A stretch of DNA of 64,000 bases from JAGWBF01 sp963663025 (GTDB lineage Bacteria > Chloroflexota > Dehalococcoidia > Lucifugimonadales > JAGWBF01), in the NCBI GenBank assembly GCA_963663025.1, contig OY760073.1:1240001-1304000 (forward strand), given 5' to 3'. Positions 33,024 to 41,984 of the stretch are shown here, in pieces. A program made the translations under genes and the position numbers. The notes below the pieces were generated by a model, which was given only the letters and a program-made list of their open reading frames with translations, was not told where the DNA came from and did no database searches. Within the stretch, counting starts at the first letter, position 1; the number at the start of each line of letters is the position of its first letter.

Positions 33024-34100
33024 ATGGTAACCACCAAGTCTCCGCTCCACGATGAGGCCTCCGCTTCGGGGGCCAAATTTGTCGAGCACCATCCTTGGCC
33101 TCTAGTCAGCACCTTCGGCGATGTGTCAGCCGAGTACGAAGCAGCCAGGAGCACAGCCGCCCTTTACGATTCCTCCCACTTTGGCCGCCTTTCGGCCACG
33201 GGAGCCGATGTCCTGGACCTCCTGAACCGTCTTTCAACCAACCTGGTAGAGAGCATCGATGCCGGCAGCGGGGCCCGCACCGTCCTGACTGATGAGCGGG
33301 GGCGCATACTGGACCACCTGCAAGTGTTCAACATGGGCACGCGTACGCTGCTCATCGTGGGGCCGCAGAACCGGGAGCGGGTCCTGGAATGGATCGACAA
33401 GTACACCATCGTCGATGATGTGGAGATCGAGGACGTCACCCTCTCGACCGCCATGTTCACCATCCTGGGGCCAGAGGCCCCGGACAGGCTCTCGTCCCTG
33501 TCCGGGGAGCAAGTCAGAGACCTGGGAATCTACCACTGGGCAAACGTCTCCATCCAGGGTACCGGCGTGCAGGTGCTGCGCACCGACAGCGCCGGATACC
33601 CCACTTATGAAGTATTGGCGAAGACCGAAGATGCTCTCGCGCTTTGGCGGGCCGTAAGCGACGCAGGAATCGTGCCCATAGGCACTGAGGCATTCGAAGC
33701 TCTACGCATAGAAGGCTGCATGCCAGGCCCGGAGGCTGAGCTGACCGACGCCTACAACCCCCTGGAGGCCGGCTTGTGGGACTCTATCAGCTTCAATAAG
33801 GGCTGCTACATAGGCCAGGAAGTTATCGCCCGCCTGGACACCTACGGCAAAGTGCAGCGCCACCTAGTATCCATCGGCTTTCCGGAGGGCATCCGTGTGG
33901 AGATCGGATCCAAGCTGAGCTATGAGGGCCGGGAAGTGGGTTCCGTGACATCCGTCGCGCAGGTGCCGGGCAAGGACGGGTTGCTTGCCCTGGGCTATAT
34001 CCGCAAGGAAGCCTCAACTCTCGGCACCAAGCTCACACTTGTCAACGATCCGACGGCTTCCGCTGAGGTACTGGCCACAGCGCCGGGCCCTCAGCAATAG
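33024..34100 (+). CDS. YgfZ/GcvT-like folate-binding protein
   Basis: 358 residues. The aminomethyltransferase fold is seen in STAALYDSSHFGRLSATGAD, and the YgfZ signature KGCYIGQE at about residue 258 with the active Cys distinguishes it from glycine-cleavage GcvT. YgfZ helps maintain Fe-S enzymes in a folate-dependent way. It follows the IscA-type gene. GcvT remains an alternative, but no other gcv genes are present. Confidence 0.88.
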   Translation: MVTTKSPLHDEASASGAKFVEHHPWPLVSTFGDVSAEYEAARSTAALYDSSHFGRLSATGADVLDLLNRLSTNLVESIDAGSGARTVLTDERGRILDHLQVFNMGTRTLLIVGPQNRERVLEWIDKYTIVDDVEIEDVTLSTAMFTILGPEAPDRLSSLSGEQVRDLGIYHWANVSIQGTGVQVLRTDSAGYPTYEVLAKTEDALALWRAVSDAGIVPIGTEAFEALRIEGCMPGPEAELTDAYNPLEAGLWDSISFNKGCYIGQEVIARLDTYGKVQRHLVSIGFPEGIRVEIGSKLSYEGREVGSVTSVAQVPGKDGLLALGYIRKEASTLGTKLTLVNDPTASAEVLATAPGPQQ

Positions 34101-34193
34101 ACTGACGACTAACACGAGTTCCGATCACCCTTCCCGGTCAAATTTCCTAAACCCTACAGGGCCCTACAACGCAGGTTCCGGCCAGCCTCCTAT

Positions 34194-34201
34194 GCTATAA
34201 T
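34194..34201 (+). promoter_or_regulatory. Extended -10 promoter of the MaoC-plsX-fabG operon
   Basis: TGC-TATAAT: perfect -10 (34196-34201) with the extended TGn element, 30 bases before ATG 34232. No clear -35. Confidence 0.55.
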
Positions 34202-34231
34202 CAGCGTCGCTTGTCAAGGGAGGACCGGGGG

Positions 34232-34630
34232 ATGACGACAACGACCGGAGAGAGGCTGGACCTGGGAAGCCTCATGGTTGACCGAGGGCTGGTGGATGCT
34301 TACCTCAAAGCCGTCGATGACGATAACCCCATCTATTCCAGCCTCGACGCAGCTCCTCCTCTTGCATTAGCCGCCCACGTGCTGTCCGCTCTCATCGAAA
34401 AGCTCTCCCTGCCTCCGGGCACCATTCACGCCGCCCAGGAGACCGAATGTCATGGCTTGGTGAGGATGGGCCAGGAGGTCGCCTGCCATGCCCAGCTTTC
34501 CCGGCCTGTGCGGCGCGGAGACTGGTCCATCATGGCGGTCCAGTTCCAGGTGATCAGCCCGGCAGGGGATATCCTGCTGGACGGGAAGACCACCGTAATG
34601 GTCCCCGACGAGAAGGAGCAGCGTGACTGA
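34232..34630 (+). CDS. FAS1-type/MaoC-like dehydratase N-terminal half
   Basis: 132 residues from ATG 34232 (GGGAGGACC upstream). It resembles the N-terminal half of hot-dog dehydratases with the pattern YLKAVDDDNPIYSS and later VRMGQEVACHAQLSRPVRRG. These halves lack the catalytic pair themselves and pair with an active MaoC subunit. The next gene, overlapping by 8 bases, is the active-type subunit. Confidence 0.75.
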   Translation: MTTTTGERLDLGSLMVDRGLVDAYLKAVDDDNPIYSSLDAAPPLALAAHVLSALIEKLSLPPGTIHAAQETECHGLVRMGQEVACHAQLSRPVRRGDWSIMAVQFQVISPAGDILLDGKTTVMVPDEKEQRD

Positions 34631-35048
34631 AGAGAGGGGCGTGCTCCCCGTCATCCAAAGGACTATCACAAGTAGCCAGATCGCCCGCTATGCAGAGGCG
34701 TCCGGCGATCGGAACCCCCTGCACCTTGACCAGTCCTTTGCGTCCCAAAGCCAGTTCGGTGGCATCGTGGCCCACGGCATGCTCACGCTGGCCTTCGTTT
34801 CCGAGATGCTTACCAGCGCCTTTGGGCGCCATTGGCTCGAGTCCGGCCGGCTAAAGGTGAGGCTGAAGGCCCCTGCCTACCCCGGCGACGAGGTGCGTAC
34901 CTGGGGTGAGGTAGTCAGGGATCATGACCAGAACGGGACCCGGAAGGTGGTGTGCTCCGTGGGCCTCAAGGATGCCCGTGGCAGAGAGCTGATCGCAGGT
35001 GATGCAGTGGTGTATGTGACTGCCCAGGAAGGTCCCGGCAGGGACTAG
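34623..35048 (+). CDS. MaoC-like (R)-hydratase/dehydratase subunit
   Basis: 141 residues from GTG 34623. The hydratase motif is complete: YAEASGDRNPLHLD (catalytic Asp and His) followed by GGIVAHGML. It would hydrate/dehydrate 3-hydroxyacyl chains. With the preceding gene it probably forms a heteromeric dehydratase for the fatty-acid cycle that includes the fabG downstream. Confidence 0.85.
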   Translation: MTEERGVLPVIQRTITSSQIARYAEASGDRNPLHLDQSFASQSQFGGIVAHGMLTLAFVSEMLTSAFGRHWLESGRLKVRLKAPAYPGDEVRTWGEVVRDHDQNGTRKVVCSVGLKDARGRELIAGDAVVYVTAQEGPGRD

Positions 35049-35084
35049 CCCGGAAGCCCAAATGTCTGAAAGGAAAACAAACCC

Positions 35085-36125
35085 ATGTCGGCAGCGGCCA
35101 CAGATGCCATAGAGCCGGGGAAGCCGCCCCGCATTGCCCTTGATGCCATGGGCGGCGACTATGCCCCAGAGGCGACGGTGCAGGGCGCACTGAAGGCTGT
35201 GAGCACCCTCGACTGCCAGGTGCTCCTGGTCGGTGACCCTCCGGCCCTGGAAGCCGAGCTTGCGAAGCACAACGGGGACGATTCTCGCATCTCCATAGTC
35301 CCTTCGGAAGGCAAGATCACCGAGGATGATCATCCCGCCCAAGCCCTGCGCTCCAAGCCGAGGGCATCGATACTGGTGGCAAACCAGCTGGTCAAGCAGG
35401 GCGAGGCCGACGCTGTCGTCTCCATGGGGTCCACGGGTGCGACTATGGCCAGCGCAACCATGATCCTGGGCACCTTGCCGGGCCTGGACCGTCCCTGCCT
35501 GGGAGGGCCCTTCCTTGGCATAGCCCCCAACACCGTCGTGGTGGATATGGGCAGCAACATCGACTGCCGGCCCAGCCTCATGCTGGGATTCGGCGTCATG
35601 GGCAGCGTCTTTGCCCACCACTATCTGAAGATAGAGCATCCCCGCGTCGGGCTCCTGAGCGTCGGTGAGGAAGAGTCGAAGGGCAACCGCCAGGTGAGGG
35701 AGGCCTTCCCCCTCTTCAAGGAGAGCAACCTGAACTTTGTGGGGAACCTGGAGGGCATGGACTTCTTCACCGACAAGGCCGACGTGATCGTGTGCGACGG
35801 ATTCGTCGGCAACGTGCTGGTGAAGTTCACCGAGGGTTTCGGGACCACCCTTGCCGGGTATCTGAAGAAGATGCTGTCCGGCAAGCTGCCCCCCGGTGAT
35901 CTGGGGGACCTGGCAAAGGAGATGTGGGAGGTAAACAACCTTGCCAGGCGCATGGGCGGCCCCCTATTCGGGGTACAGGCCCCGGTTGTCATAGGCCACG
36001 GCGCCTCCGGGCCCGAGAGCGTTGCGGGTGCCATAGACACAGCGCGGAAGTGCGTCGAGATCCGTTTAGTGGAGAACATGCGCGCCGAGCTGGAGGCGCT
36101 GGAAACCGCCGAGCCCGCCCCCTAG
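35085..36125 (+). CDS. plsX: Phosphate acyltransferase (acyl-ACP:phosphate)
   Basis: 346 residues with the typical N-terminal IALDAMGGDYAP and the SMGSTGATMASATMILG segment. PlsX converts acyl-ACP to acyl-phosphate for glycerolipid synthesis. Neighbouring MaoC-like and fabG genes place it in a fatty-acid/phospholipid operon. Confidence 0.96.
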   Translation: MSAAATDAIEPGKPPRIALDAMGGDYAPEATVQGALKAVSTLDCQVLLVGDPPALEAELAKHNGDDSRISIVPSEGKITEDDHPAQALRSKPRASILVANQLVKQGEADAVVSMGSTGATMASATMILGTLPGLDRPCLGGPFLGIAPNTVVVDMGSNIDCRPSLMLGFGVMGSVFAHHYLKIEHPRVGLLSVGEEESKGNRQVREAFPLFKESNLNFVGNLEGMDFFTDKADVIVCDGFVGNVLVKFTEGFGTTLAGYLKKMLSGKLPPGDLGDLAKEMWEVNNLARRMGGPLFGVQAPVVIGHGASGPESVAGAIDTARKCVEIRLVENMRAELEALETAEPAP

Positions 36126-36148
36126 CCTAGCCGGGACACTGATGAGCT

Positions 36149-36913
36149 TTGACGGATAAACGACCTGCATCCCACCTGGACGGGCAGATTGCCCTGGTCA
36201 CCGGCGCTTCCCGGGGCATCGGCGAGGTCATTGCCATGCGGCTGGCTGAGGTGGGGGCCAGCGTGGCCGTCAGCTATCACACCGGCGCCGAGTCCGCGCA
36301 CCGGATCGTGGACAAGATATCCGCAGGCCAGAGGGAGGCCATCGCCATTGGTGGCGATGTGTCCCAAGAAGAGGACGCCAAGCACCTGGTGAGCCAGGTG
36401 GTGGACCACTGGGGCAGGATCGATATCCTGGTCAACAATGCGGGCATCACCCGGGACAAGCTCCTGATGCGAATGTCCGCCGAGGACTGGGATGAGGTGC
36501 TGAACATCAATTTGCGGGGCGCTTTCCTGTGCACCCGCTACGCCATCCCTCACATGGTGAAGCAGCGGTACGGCAGGGTGGTCAACACATCTTCCATCGT
36601 CGGCCTGTCGGGAAACCCGGGCCAGGCGAACTACGCAGCATCCAAGGCCGGACTTATCGGGTTCACCAAGGCAACAGCCCGCGAAGTCGCTTCCCGCAAC
36701 ATCACTGTCAACGCCGTGGCGCCGGGTTATATCACCACCAGCATGGTGGAACACATGCCACCCGATCTTCAGAAGAGCATCCTGGAGAGGATTCCCATGG
36801 GACGCTTCGGCACCCCTGAAGATGTGGCCGAGACGGTGGTATTCCTGTGCACCGAGGCCGCGGGCTATATCACCGGCCAAGCCATCAGCATCGATGGCGG
36901 CTTGGCGGTCTGA
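36149..36913 (+). CDS. fabG: 3-oxoacyl-ACP reductase
   Basis: 254 residues beginning at TTG 36149; the only ATG nearby (36142) is out of frame and closes at once. SDR features: TGASRGIG (NADP), NNAG, catalytic Ser, YAASKAGLIGF with Tyr-x3-Lys, and the C-terminal GYITGQAISIDGGLAV. It reduces 3-oxoacyl-ACP in fatty-acid synthesis. It follows plsX by 23 bases. Confidence 0.94.
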   Translation: MTDKRPASHLDGQIALVTGASRGIGEVIAMRLAEVGASVAVSYHTGAESAHRIVDKISAGQREAIAIGGDVSQEEDAKHLVSQVVDHWGRIDILVNNAGITRDKLLMRMSAEDWDEVLNINLRGAFLCTRYAIPHMVKQRYGRVVNTSSIVGLSGNPGQANYAASKAGLIGFTKATAREVASRNITVNAVAPGYITTSMVEHMPPDLQKSILERIPMGRFGTPEDVAETVVFLCTEAAGYITGQAISIDGGLAV

Positions 36914-36934
36914 AGCCGCCGGAAGGATAGAGCC

Positions 36935-37609
36935 ATGGAAGCCACCCGCCACGAGGGCGAGACTCTCAGGTACATCGTCATTCACCCCGACGGGTACGAT
37001 CCCGCCGCTGAATACCCCCTGGTGATTCTGCTCCATGGCTTCGGCGCCAACATGGCAGACCTGGCCAGCCTGGCCCCCGCCATCGACCAAGAAAGCTACA
37101 TATACGTCTGTCCCAACGCTCCCATACCCTTCGACCTAGGCGGGGGAGCAATGGGCTACGGATGGATGCCTCCTAGGGGCACGGCCACGCCCGACGACAT
37201 CCGGAAAGCCGAAGACGGTCTGGAAGCCTTCTTCGGGGAAGTGATGGAGAAGTACTCCGCGCCGCCGGGGAAGATAATCCTGGGCGGTTTCTCCCAGGGA
37301 GGGGGTATGACTTACCGGTGCGGCTTGGGCAAGCCGGAGACCTTCGCCGGGCTGGCGGTCCTCAGCGGGTTTCTGCCCAATCCCGAGGATCTGCGCCCCA
37401 AGCTCCCCTCAGCCAGGAACCAGCCCATCTTTATCGCCCATGGTGTCTACGATGACCTGGCGCCTCTGGAGGCCGCTCAGAGGGCGCGGGACTTCCTGGA
37501 AGGGGCCGGCTATGCTCCTTCTTACATGGAGTATCCCATCCGGCACGAAATCAGCCCCGACGTTGTTGCAGACCTGACCTCGTGGATGCGCGAGACGCTC
37601 TCGGACTAG
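36935..37609 (+). CDS. Phospholipase/carboxylesterase-type alpha/beta hydrolase
   Basis: 224 residues, length typical of the YtpA/carboxylesterase group. Motifs: LVILLHGFGANMADL, nucleophile GGFSQGG (about residue 117), acid in HGVYDDLAPLE, and His in the YPIRHEISPDV segment. It ends a six-gene run with the lipid genes and could act on acyl esters or acyl-CoA; the substrate is unknown. Confidence 0.9.
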   Translation: MEATRHEGETLRYIVIHPDGYDPAAEYPLVILLHGFGANMADLASLAPAIDQESYIYVCPNAPIPFDLGGGAMGYGWMPPRGTATPDDIRKAEDGLEAFFGEVMEKYSAPPGKIILGGFSQGGGMTYRCGLGKPETFAGLAVLSGFLPNPEDLRPKLPSARNQPIFIAHGVYDDLAPLEAAQRARDFLEGAGYAPSYMEYPIRHEISPDVVADLTSWMRETLSD

Positions 37610-37639
37610 GGAACGCTGCCATAGGGGGAGGGTCTCCCT

Positions 37640-38062
37640 TTATGGATGCATGGTCCAGGAGATGACACGGCTGGGAGCGATCTCGATGATTACGCCGTCG
37701 TCGTTACCCAGCAGCTCTTTGGCAAGGGCCCTCCCCCTTTCCTCACCCTTGTAACGGATACAAATGGATGTGAGGACCTCTTCCCGGTTCCTGGTGGTAA
37801 CCTCGGCCTCGCCGTAAAAGAGTACGTAGCTGTAGGGCCAGTCTGGCGTCGCTATGGAAACGCTCACCCTTGGGTCGCGGCGGATGTTGTGGACCTTGGC
37901 CGCCCTTTCGTTGGTGATGATGAACACTTTGCCATCCCTGTGCTCATACCACACGGGGGCCACCTGGGGAGAGCCGTCCCTCCGCACGGTCGCAAGGGTA
38001 GCCAAGTGGGTGCCATCCAGGAGACTCCGGATCTCTTCTGGGGTCATCACACGGTCAGCCAT
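37640..38062 (-). CDS. PPOX-class (FMN/F420-binding) family protein
   Basis: 140 residues from ATG 38062, preceded by AGGTGGTG; a GTG four codons earlier is possible. The split-barrel motif is TLATVRRDGSPQVAPVWYEH and then RRDPRVSVSIATPDWPYSYV. Such proteins use FMN or F420 for small-molecule reduction. The specific cofactor cannot be told. Confidence 0.85.
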   Translation of the reverse strand: MADRVMTPEEIRSLLDGTHLATLATVRRDGSPQVAPVWYEHRDGKVFIITNERAAKVHNIRRDPRVSVSIATPDWPYSYVLFYGEAEVTTRNREEVLTSICIRYKGEERGRALAKELLGNDDGVIIEIAPSRVISWTMHP

Positions 38063-38213
38063 CCGTTTCACCACCTATCCGACAATGGATATTTCGGGCA
38101 GGATCGTTCTAACGGCTTGCGTATCACCGCAGTTGGTTAGTCCCAGCCATATAGCGGTGACGCGGTCTCGACAATCTTCTTCGTTCAGCAACGACCAGCA
38201 CTACGGGCCACCC

Positions 38214-39245
38214 TTACGAACCAACGCGCCGAATCATAGTCTCAATTTCTGGAGAGGTGTTGATTGTCATGATAGTAATCTCTGGATGTGCGTTTCTGAA
38301 CACCCGGAATATCTCATCGGCAAATCCCTGGCCGATCATCTCGACACCGCGAAAATCAAGCAGAACTTCGCTGAAATTATCAAATCTGGCAAGCACCCTT
38401 CGGGCTTGAGACCGAGAGAGCAATTGCTCTCTTCCATATCTGGCCAATTGAATAGGGACATGGGTCTTTGAAAAGTCCCAAGCGTCCTCGCCGGCGAATC
38501 TGTCGAAGACTTCCTTTGTTGTCAGGTCTGTAGCTATGTTTATCTCTAATTCGATGCAAGTGCCATCAAAAGGCTCGCGGTCTCCGACCTCTATGAGCCA
38601 GTCATCAGCTTCCCTAAGAGCTGCAAAGCCCAGGGTGCCGGAGAGCATTAGAAAGCTGTCGAACATCCGAGAAGTGAAAAAAATCCCTTCTCCGGTATGT
38701 TGAGCAGGGTCGGACGTTACCTTACCTTTAGATAACTCCAGTAGTGCGTGTCGAGGGTCCTTAAAGCCCAAGTCCTGCTGTAGTTTGTTGAAGATTCCCA
38801 CCCCATCGTCCAATACAAATAACTTAATGGACAACGGAGTAAGTTCAAGTCCCACCTTTAGCTCCATTGCGCCTGAGTGTGAGACCACGTTGTTGACCAT
38901 CTCGGTGAAGCCATATTGGCATATGTCCAATACGTTCTGCTTGATATCATCCAAGTGAGGAACTATGGCTTCCCGCCATACCTCATCTTCTTCCAAATCC
39001 GGCGTCACAGGAAACACGTCCACGAATTGGGCCAGCGTGGCTAACTCATAAGTCTGTCCCTTAGTTGTTCCCGAAGTTTCCAAAAGCCCTTCCCTGACTA
39101 ACGCTCGAATATGCCTACTCGCGGTCTGGCGGCTAATGCCGAATTCCTTGGCGGTGGCTGCAATAATGCCGCTAGACTTCTCTGTAACAGCATTCAGGAT
39201 GAACTCTTTGATTTGTTCTACAGAAACTCTAGTTTTCGCTGCCAT
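38214..39245 (-). CDS. Regulator fusing winged HTH, HATPase and STAS-like (DUF4325) domains
   Basis: 343 residues from ATG 39245; ATG 39275 is an alternative. The longer frame to 39317 runs through the promoter and is rejected. Order: winged-helix HTH (TAKEFGISRQTASRHIRALV, about residues 25-45), a histidine-kinase-like ATPase with an N-box (FTEMVNNVVSHSG), G1 (VLDDGVGIF) and G2 (HTGEGIFFTSRMF), then a STAS-like DUF4325 domain (VLLDFRGVEMIGQGFADEIF). The ATPase and STAS parts are the anti-sigma and antagonist pair of Rsb-type switches, here in one chain. DNA binding plus switch in one protein suggests a one-component regulator. Confidence 0.82.
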   Translation of the reverse strand: MAAKTRVSVEQIKEFILNAVTEKSSGIIAATAKEFGISRQTASRHIRALVREGLLETSGTTKGQTYELATLAQFVDVFPVTPDLEEDEVWREAIVPHLDDIKQNVLDICQYGFTEMVNNVVSHSGAMELKVGLELTPLSIKLFVLDDGVGIFNKLQQDLGFKDPRHALLELSKGKVTSDPAQHTGEGIFFTSRMFDSFLMLSGTLGFAALREADDWLIEVGDREPFDGTCIELEINIATDLTTKEVFDRFAGEDAWDFSKTHVPIQLARYGREQLLSRSQARRVLARFDNFSEVLLDFRGVEMIGQGFADEIFRVFRNAHPEITIMTINTSPEIETMIRRVGS

Positions 39246-39287
39246 TTTCTCGCTGAAGACTAGTTTTTGGCCCATGTAGCAGAGCTT

Positions 39288-39317
39288 ATTGTAACTATAA
39301 TTCTGCGCATTTGTCAA
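39288..39317 (-). promoter_or_regulatory. Strong promoter of the HTH-ATPase-STAS regulator
   Basis: On the minus strand a perfect TTGACA (39317-39312), an 18-base spacer and TACAAT (39293-39288). Transcription would start near 39281, which rules out the upstream start codons. Confidence 0.8.
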
Positions 39318-39379
39318 TTTGACGACACTGGTTTGCTAGGTACTAATAGCAATTCTCTCCGCACTGCCTGACCATTGTT

Positions 39380-39841
39380 TCAGTTTGATTTGCCCTTCCT
39401 CGTCTTCCTGCGGGATGCTTCGTAAATTTCGATCCACTCAGTAAGGGGCGTCTTGGCGATGGCTTTTCCAATGACATCCATGGGCAGGTCGTCCAGCTTC
39501 TTGAACCGCACGCATGACTTCCCCATGTCCAGCTTCTTGCCCCTCGCTTTGAACTCCTCGGTGAACCATTGCTCGGTTTCGGGGTCTCCGTAGATGTTCA
39601 TCAGGTACAGCGACATGTAGTTCTTCTGCGAGGCCAGGGCAGCGTACATCAGGGGATGGCCATTGTAGGTCTGGGGATACCTATCCAGCGGCACCACGTA
39701 GGCGATCATGCCGAAGTCCATCTCCTCCGCATACCCTTCGGGCAGGTGGGCCAGAATATGGTCCCGCATGGAGGCGATGGCCTTTCTTCGCTCCTCCGGC
39801 AGTCCTGCAATGTACTCCTCTACGTTCCCGCTTCCCGCCAT
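39380..39841 (-). CDS. DUF1801-family (YdhG-like) protein
   Basis: 153 residues from ATG 39841 (GCGAGGC upstream). Typical DUF1801 features: GMIAYVVPLDRYPQTYNGHP, LYLMNIYGD, and the C-terminal CVRFKKLDDLPMDVIGKAI. Function unknown; relatives bind small molecules or iron. A single gene between two unrelated ones. Confidence 0.85.
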   Translation of the reverse strand: MAGSGNVEEYIAGLPEERRKAIASMRDHILAHLPEGYAEEMDFGMIAYVVPLDRYPQTYNGHPLMYAALASQKNYMSLYLMNIYGDPETEQWFTEEFKARGKKLDMGKSCVRFKKLDDLPMDVIGKAIAKTPLTEWIEIYEASRRKTRKGKSN

Positions 39842-40124
39842 GTTGCCTCGCTTTTCTTTCAGTCTTCCGGTTTCCGTCTGGAGAAGCCGGCCGGGCTGGT
39901 CTAAAGCCATTATATCCCGTACCCGCCGTTCTCATGGATGAAAATCGGGCCTAGCGCTCGCTCCCCAGCCTGCGCCCACCGTCAACTTTGTTTGTGGTAT
40001 GGTGTAGGGCATATTTCCGGCGGAAGTATCAGCCACGGTTACAGCATCTCAGAATCCCAAATACGAGGGGCATGAGAAAGCCCCCATCCTGACATCCCTG
40101 GGTCTGGGCGCCCAGTTCACCCTG

Positions 40125-41876
40125 ATGGCTACGGCGACCCTAATGGTAACGCCGGTTATCGTAGCCAACGAGTCGGGCCAGGATGAGTCATACCTCACCT
40201 GGATGGTGTTTGCATCCCTCCTGGTTGTGGGAGTCTCCACCCTGCTCCAGGTGCGTCGCCTGGGCCCTGTGGGCGCGGGGGCTGTGCTGCCCATGTTCAC
40301 CGCAGCCGTCTCCATCCCCTTCTGCATCACCGCCGTTGTCGATGGAGGGCCGGCCACGCTGACCACCCTGGTGCTGCTGGCGGCCATAGCCCAGCTGGTC
40401 ATCTCCAAGTGGCTGGTCATCATGCGGCGCATCGTCACCCCAACGGTCAGCGGCATAGTCATAATGATCCTCTCCATAACCCTGGCCTCGGTGGTCTTCC
40501 AGCTTCTGGACGATTCATCCCAGGAGGAGCCCACCGTCGCGCCCCTGACCGCCCTTGTCACCTTGGTGGTTGTGGCGGCCCTGACCCTTAGGGGAGCGCC
40601 CTTGCTGCGACTATGGGGACCGGTAATCGGGATTGTGGCTGGCACAGCGGTGGCCGCCGGGCTGGGAATATACGATGCAAGCAGAATCGTGGATGCGCCC
40701 TGGGTAGGTGTCCCCTCTTCTGCGCCAGGGCTGGGGCTGGACTTTGGCATCGCCTTCTGGACCCTTGTGCCGTCCTTCCTGTTTCTCGGGGTGATCTTCT
40801 CCATCCAGGCCAACGGGGAAGCAATCGCCATACAACGGGCATCGCTGCGGGAGAACCGGGCCATCGATTTCCGCCAGGTGCAGGGCGCCCTGGCAGGCGG
40901 GGGGGCGAGCAATCTCATGGCCGGCCTCGCGGGCACCGTGCCCAACATCGTCAACTCGGGGATAGTCTCCTTCGTACGCACCACCGGCGTCGCATCCCAC
41001 CGGGTCGGATACTGCGCCGCCCTAATCTTCATTGCCATGGCCTTCCTCCCTAAGGTTTCCGCTTTTTTCAGCACCATCCCGGGTCCCGTGATGACGGGAT
41101 ACCTTCTGCTGGTCACGGGCATCCTGATCGTGGATGGCGCCAGGACTATTATCCAGAACGAGCCCAACCGGGAAAAGGTCGCGGTGGCAGGGATATGTTT
41201 CTGGATCGGCGCCGCCTTCCAGTTCAAGCTGTTCGCCCTCCCGGACCTGGGTCCGGTGGTTGACGGGCTCTTCAAGAGCGGCATCACCACCGGGGGATTT
41301 GCCGCCGTCGCCATGATCCTCTACCTGGAGCTGACCAACCCCAGGCGTATGCGCTTCCAGTCCCGCCTGCACATAGATTCCCTGCCCGATCTCAACGAGT
41401 TCATCACCAGGTTCGCCAACAGCCGGGGATGGGACCAACCGATGAAGGACAGGCTGAGCGCGGTGGCTGAGGAGACCCTGCTCACCCTGGCGCCCCTTGA
41501 CCTGGAGGGACTGTCCTTGGAGGACTTCTCCCTGGAGCCGGAAGACCCGGACAAGGAACAGGAAGATCAAGGGGAGCAGGAGGAAGGCAGCCCGACAGGG
41601 CAGAAGGATGACGACGCTCCCCCGGCTGAGGAGCGCCGACTGGTGGTGATAGCATCCAGCGACGGCCCGGCCGCCGACCTGGAGTTCATCGGCGGAGCCA
41701 GCAACGAGGGAAACATCGAGGACCGCATCCGCCAGATGCAGCAGCACGACTCCGAAGCGCCCGAGGAGAACGAGATGTCCCTCAGGCTGCTGCGAGGCTA
41801 TGCATCATCGGTGCGACACCAGCAGTACCACGGCACCGACATCATTACCGTCCGGGTGCTCCCCCCAGACAGCTAA
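40125..41876 (+). CDS. NCS2-family permease with an extra cytosolic domain
   Basis: 583 residues. The membrane part (residues 1-400) has about twelve helices and the nucleobase-cation-symporter-2 segment AGTVPNIVNSGIVSFVRTTG. The C-terminal 160 residues are soluble: DLNEFITRFANSRGWDQ and DRLSAVAEETLLTL resemble the N-box helix of RsbW-type ATPases but the rest is degenerate, with a long acidic linker. The first ATG cuts the first membrane helix: open, conserved-looking codons continue upstream to TAG 40005 with no ATG, GTG or TTG, so the true start is unclear. Confidence 0.78.
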   Translation: MATATLMVTPVIVANESGQDESYLTWMVFASLLVVGVSTLLQVRRLGPVGAGAVLPMFTAAVSIPFCITAVVDGGPATLTTLVLLAAIAQLVISKWLVIMRRIVTPTVSGIVIMILSITLASVVFQLLDDSSQEEPTVAPLTALVTLVVVAALTLRGAPLLRLWGPVIGIVAGTAVAAGLGIYDASRIVDAPWVGVPSSAPGLGLDFGIAFWTLVPSFLFLGVIFSIQANGEAIAIQRASLRENRAIDFRQVQGALAGGGASNLMAGLAGTVPNIVNSGIVSFVRTTGVASHRVGYCAALIFIAMAFLPKVSAFFSTIPGPVMTGYLLLVTGILIVDGARTIIQNEPNREKVAVAGICFWIGAAFQFKLFALPDLGPVVDGLFKSGITTGGFAAVAMILYLELTNPRRMRFQSRLHIDSLPDLNEFITRFANSRGWDQPMKDRLSAVAEETLLTLAPLDLEGLSLEDFSLEPEDPDKEQEDQGEQEEGSPTGQKDDDAPPAEERRLVVIASSDGPAADLEFIGGASNEGNIEDRIRQMQQHDSEAPEENEMSLRLLRGYASSVRHQQYHGTDIITVRVLPPDS

Positions 41877-41984
41877 GGCCTCCGAAAGGCCTCATCTCCT
41901 CCAGGTATTAGCGCCCGAACATGGAATCAGCCCATTACTCCGACCGAACGCCCTCGAATTCCTTGCCTTCTACGCCATTTCCGA

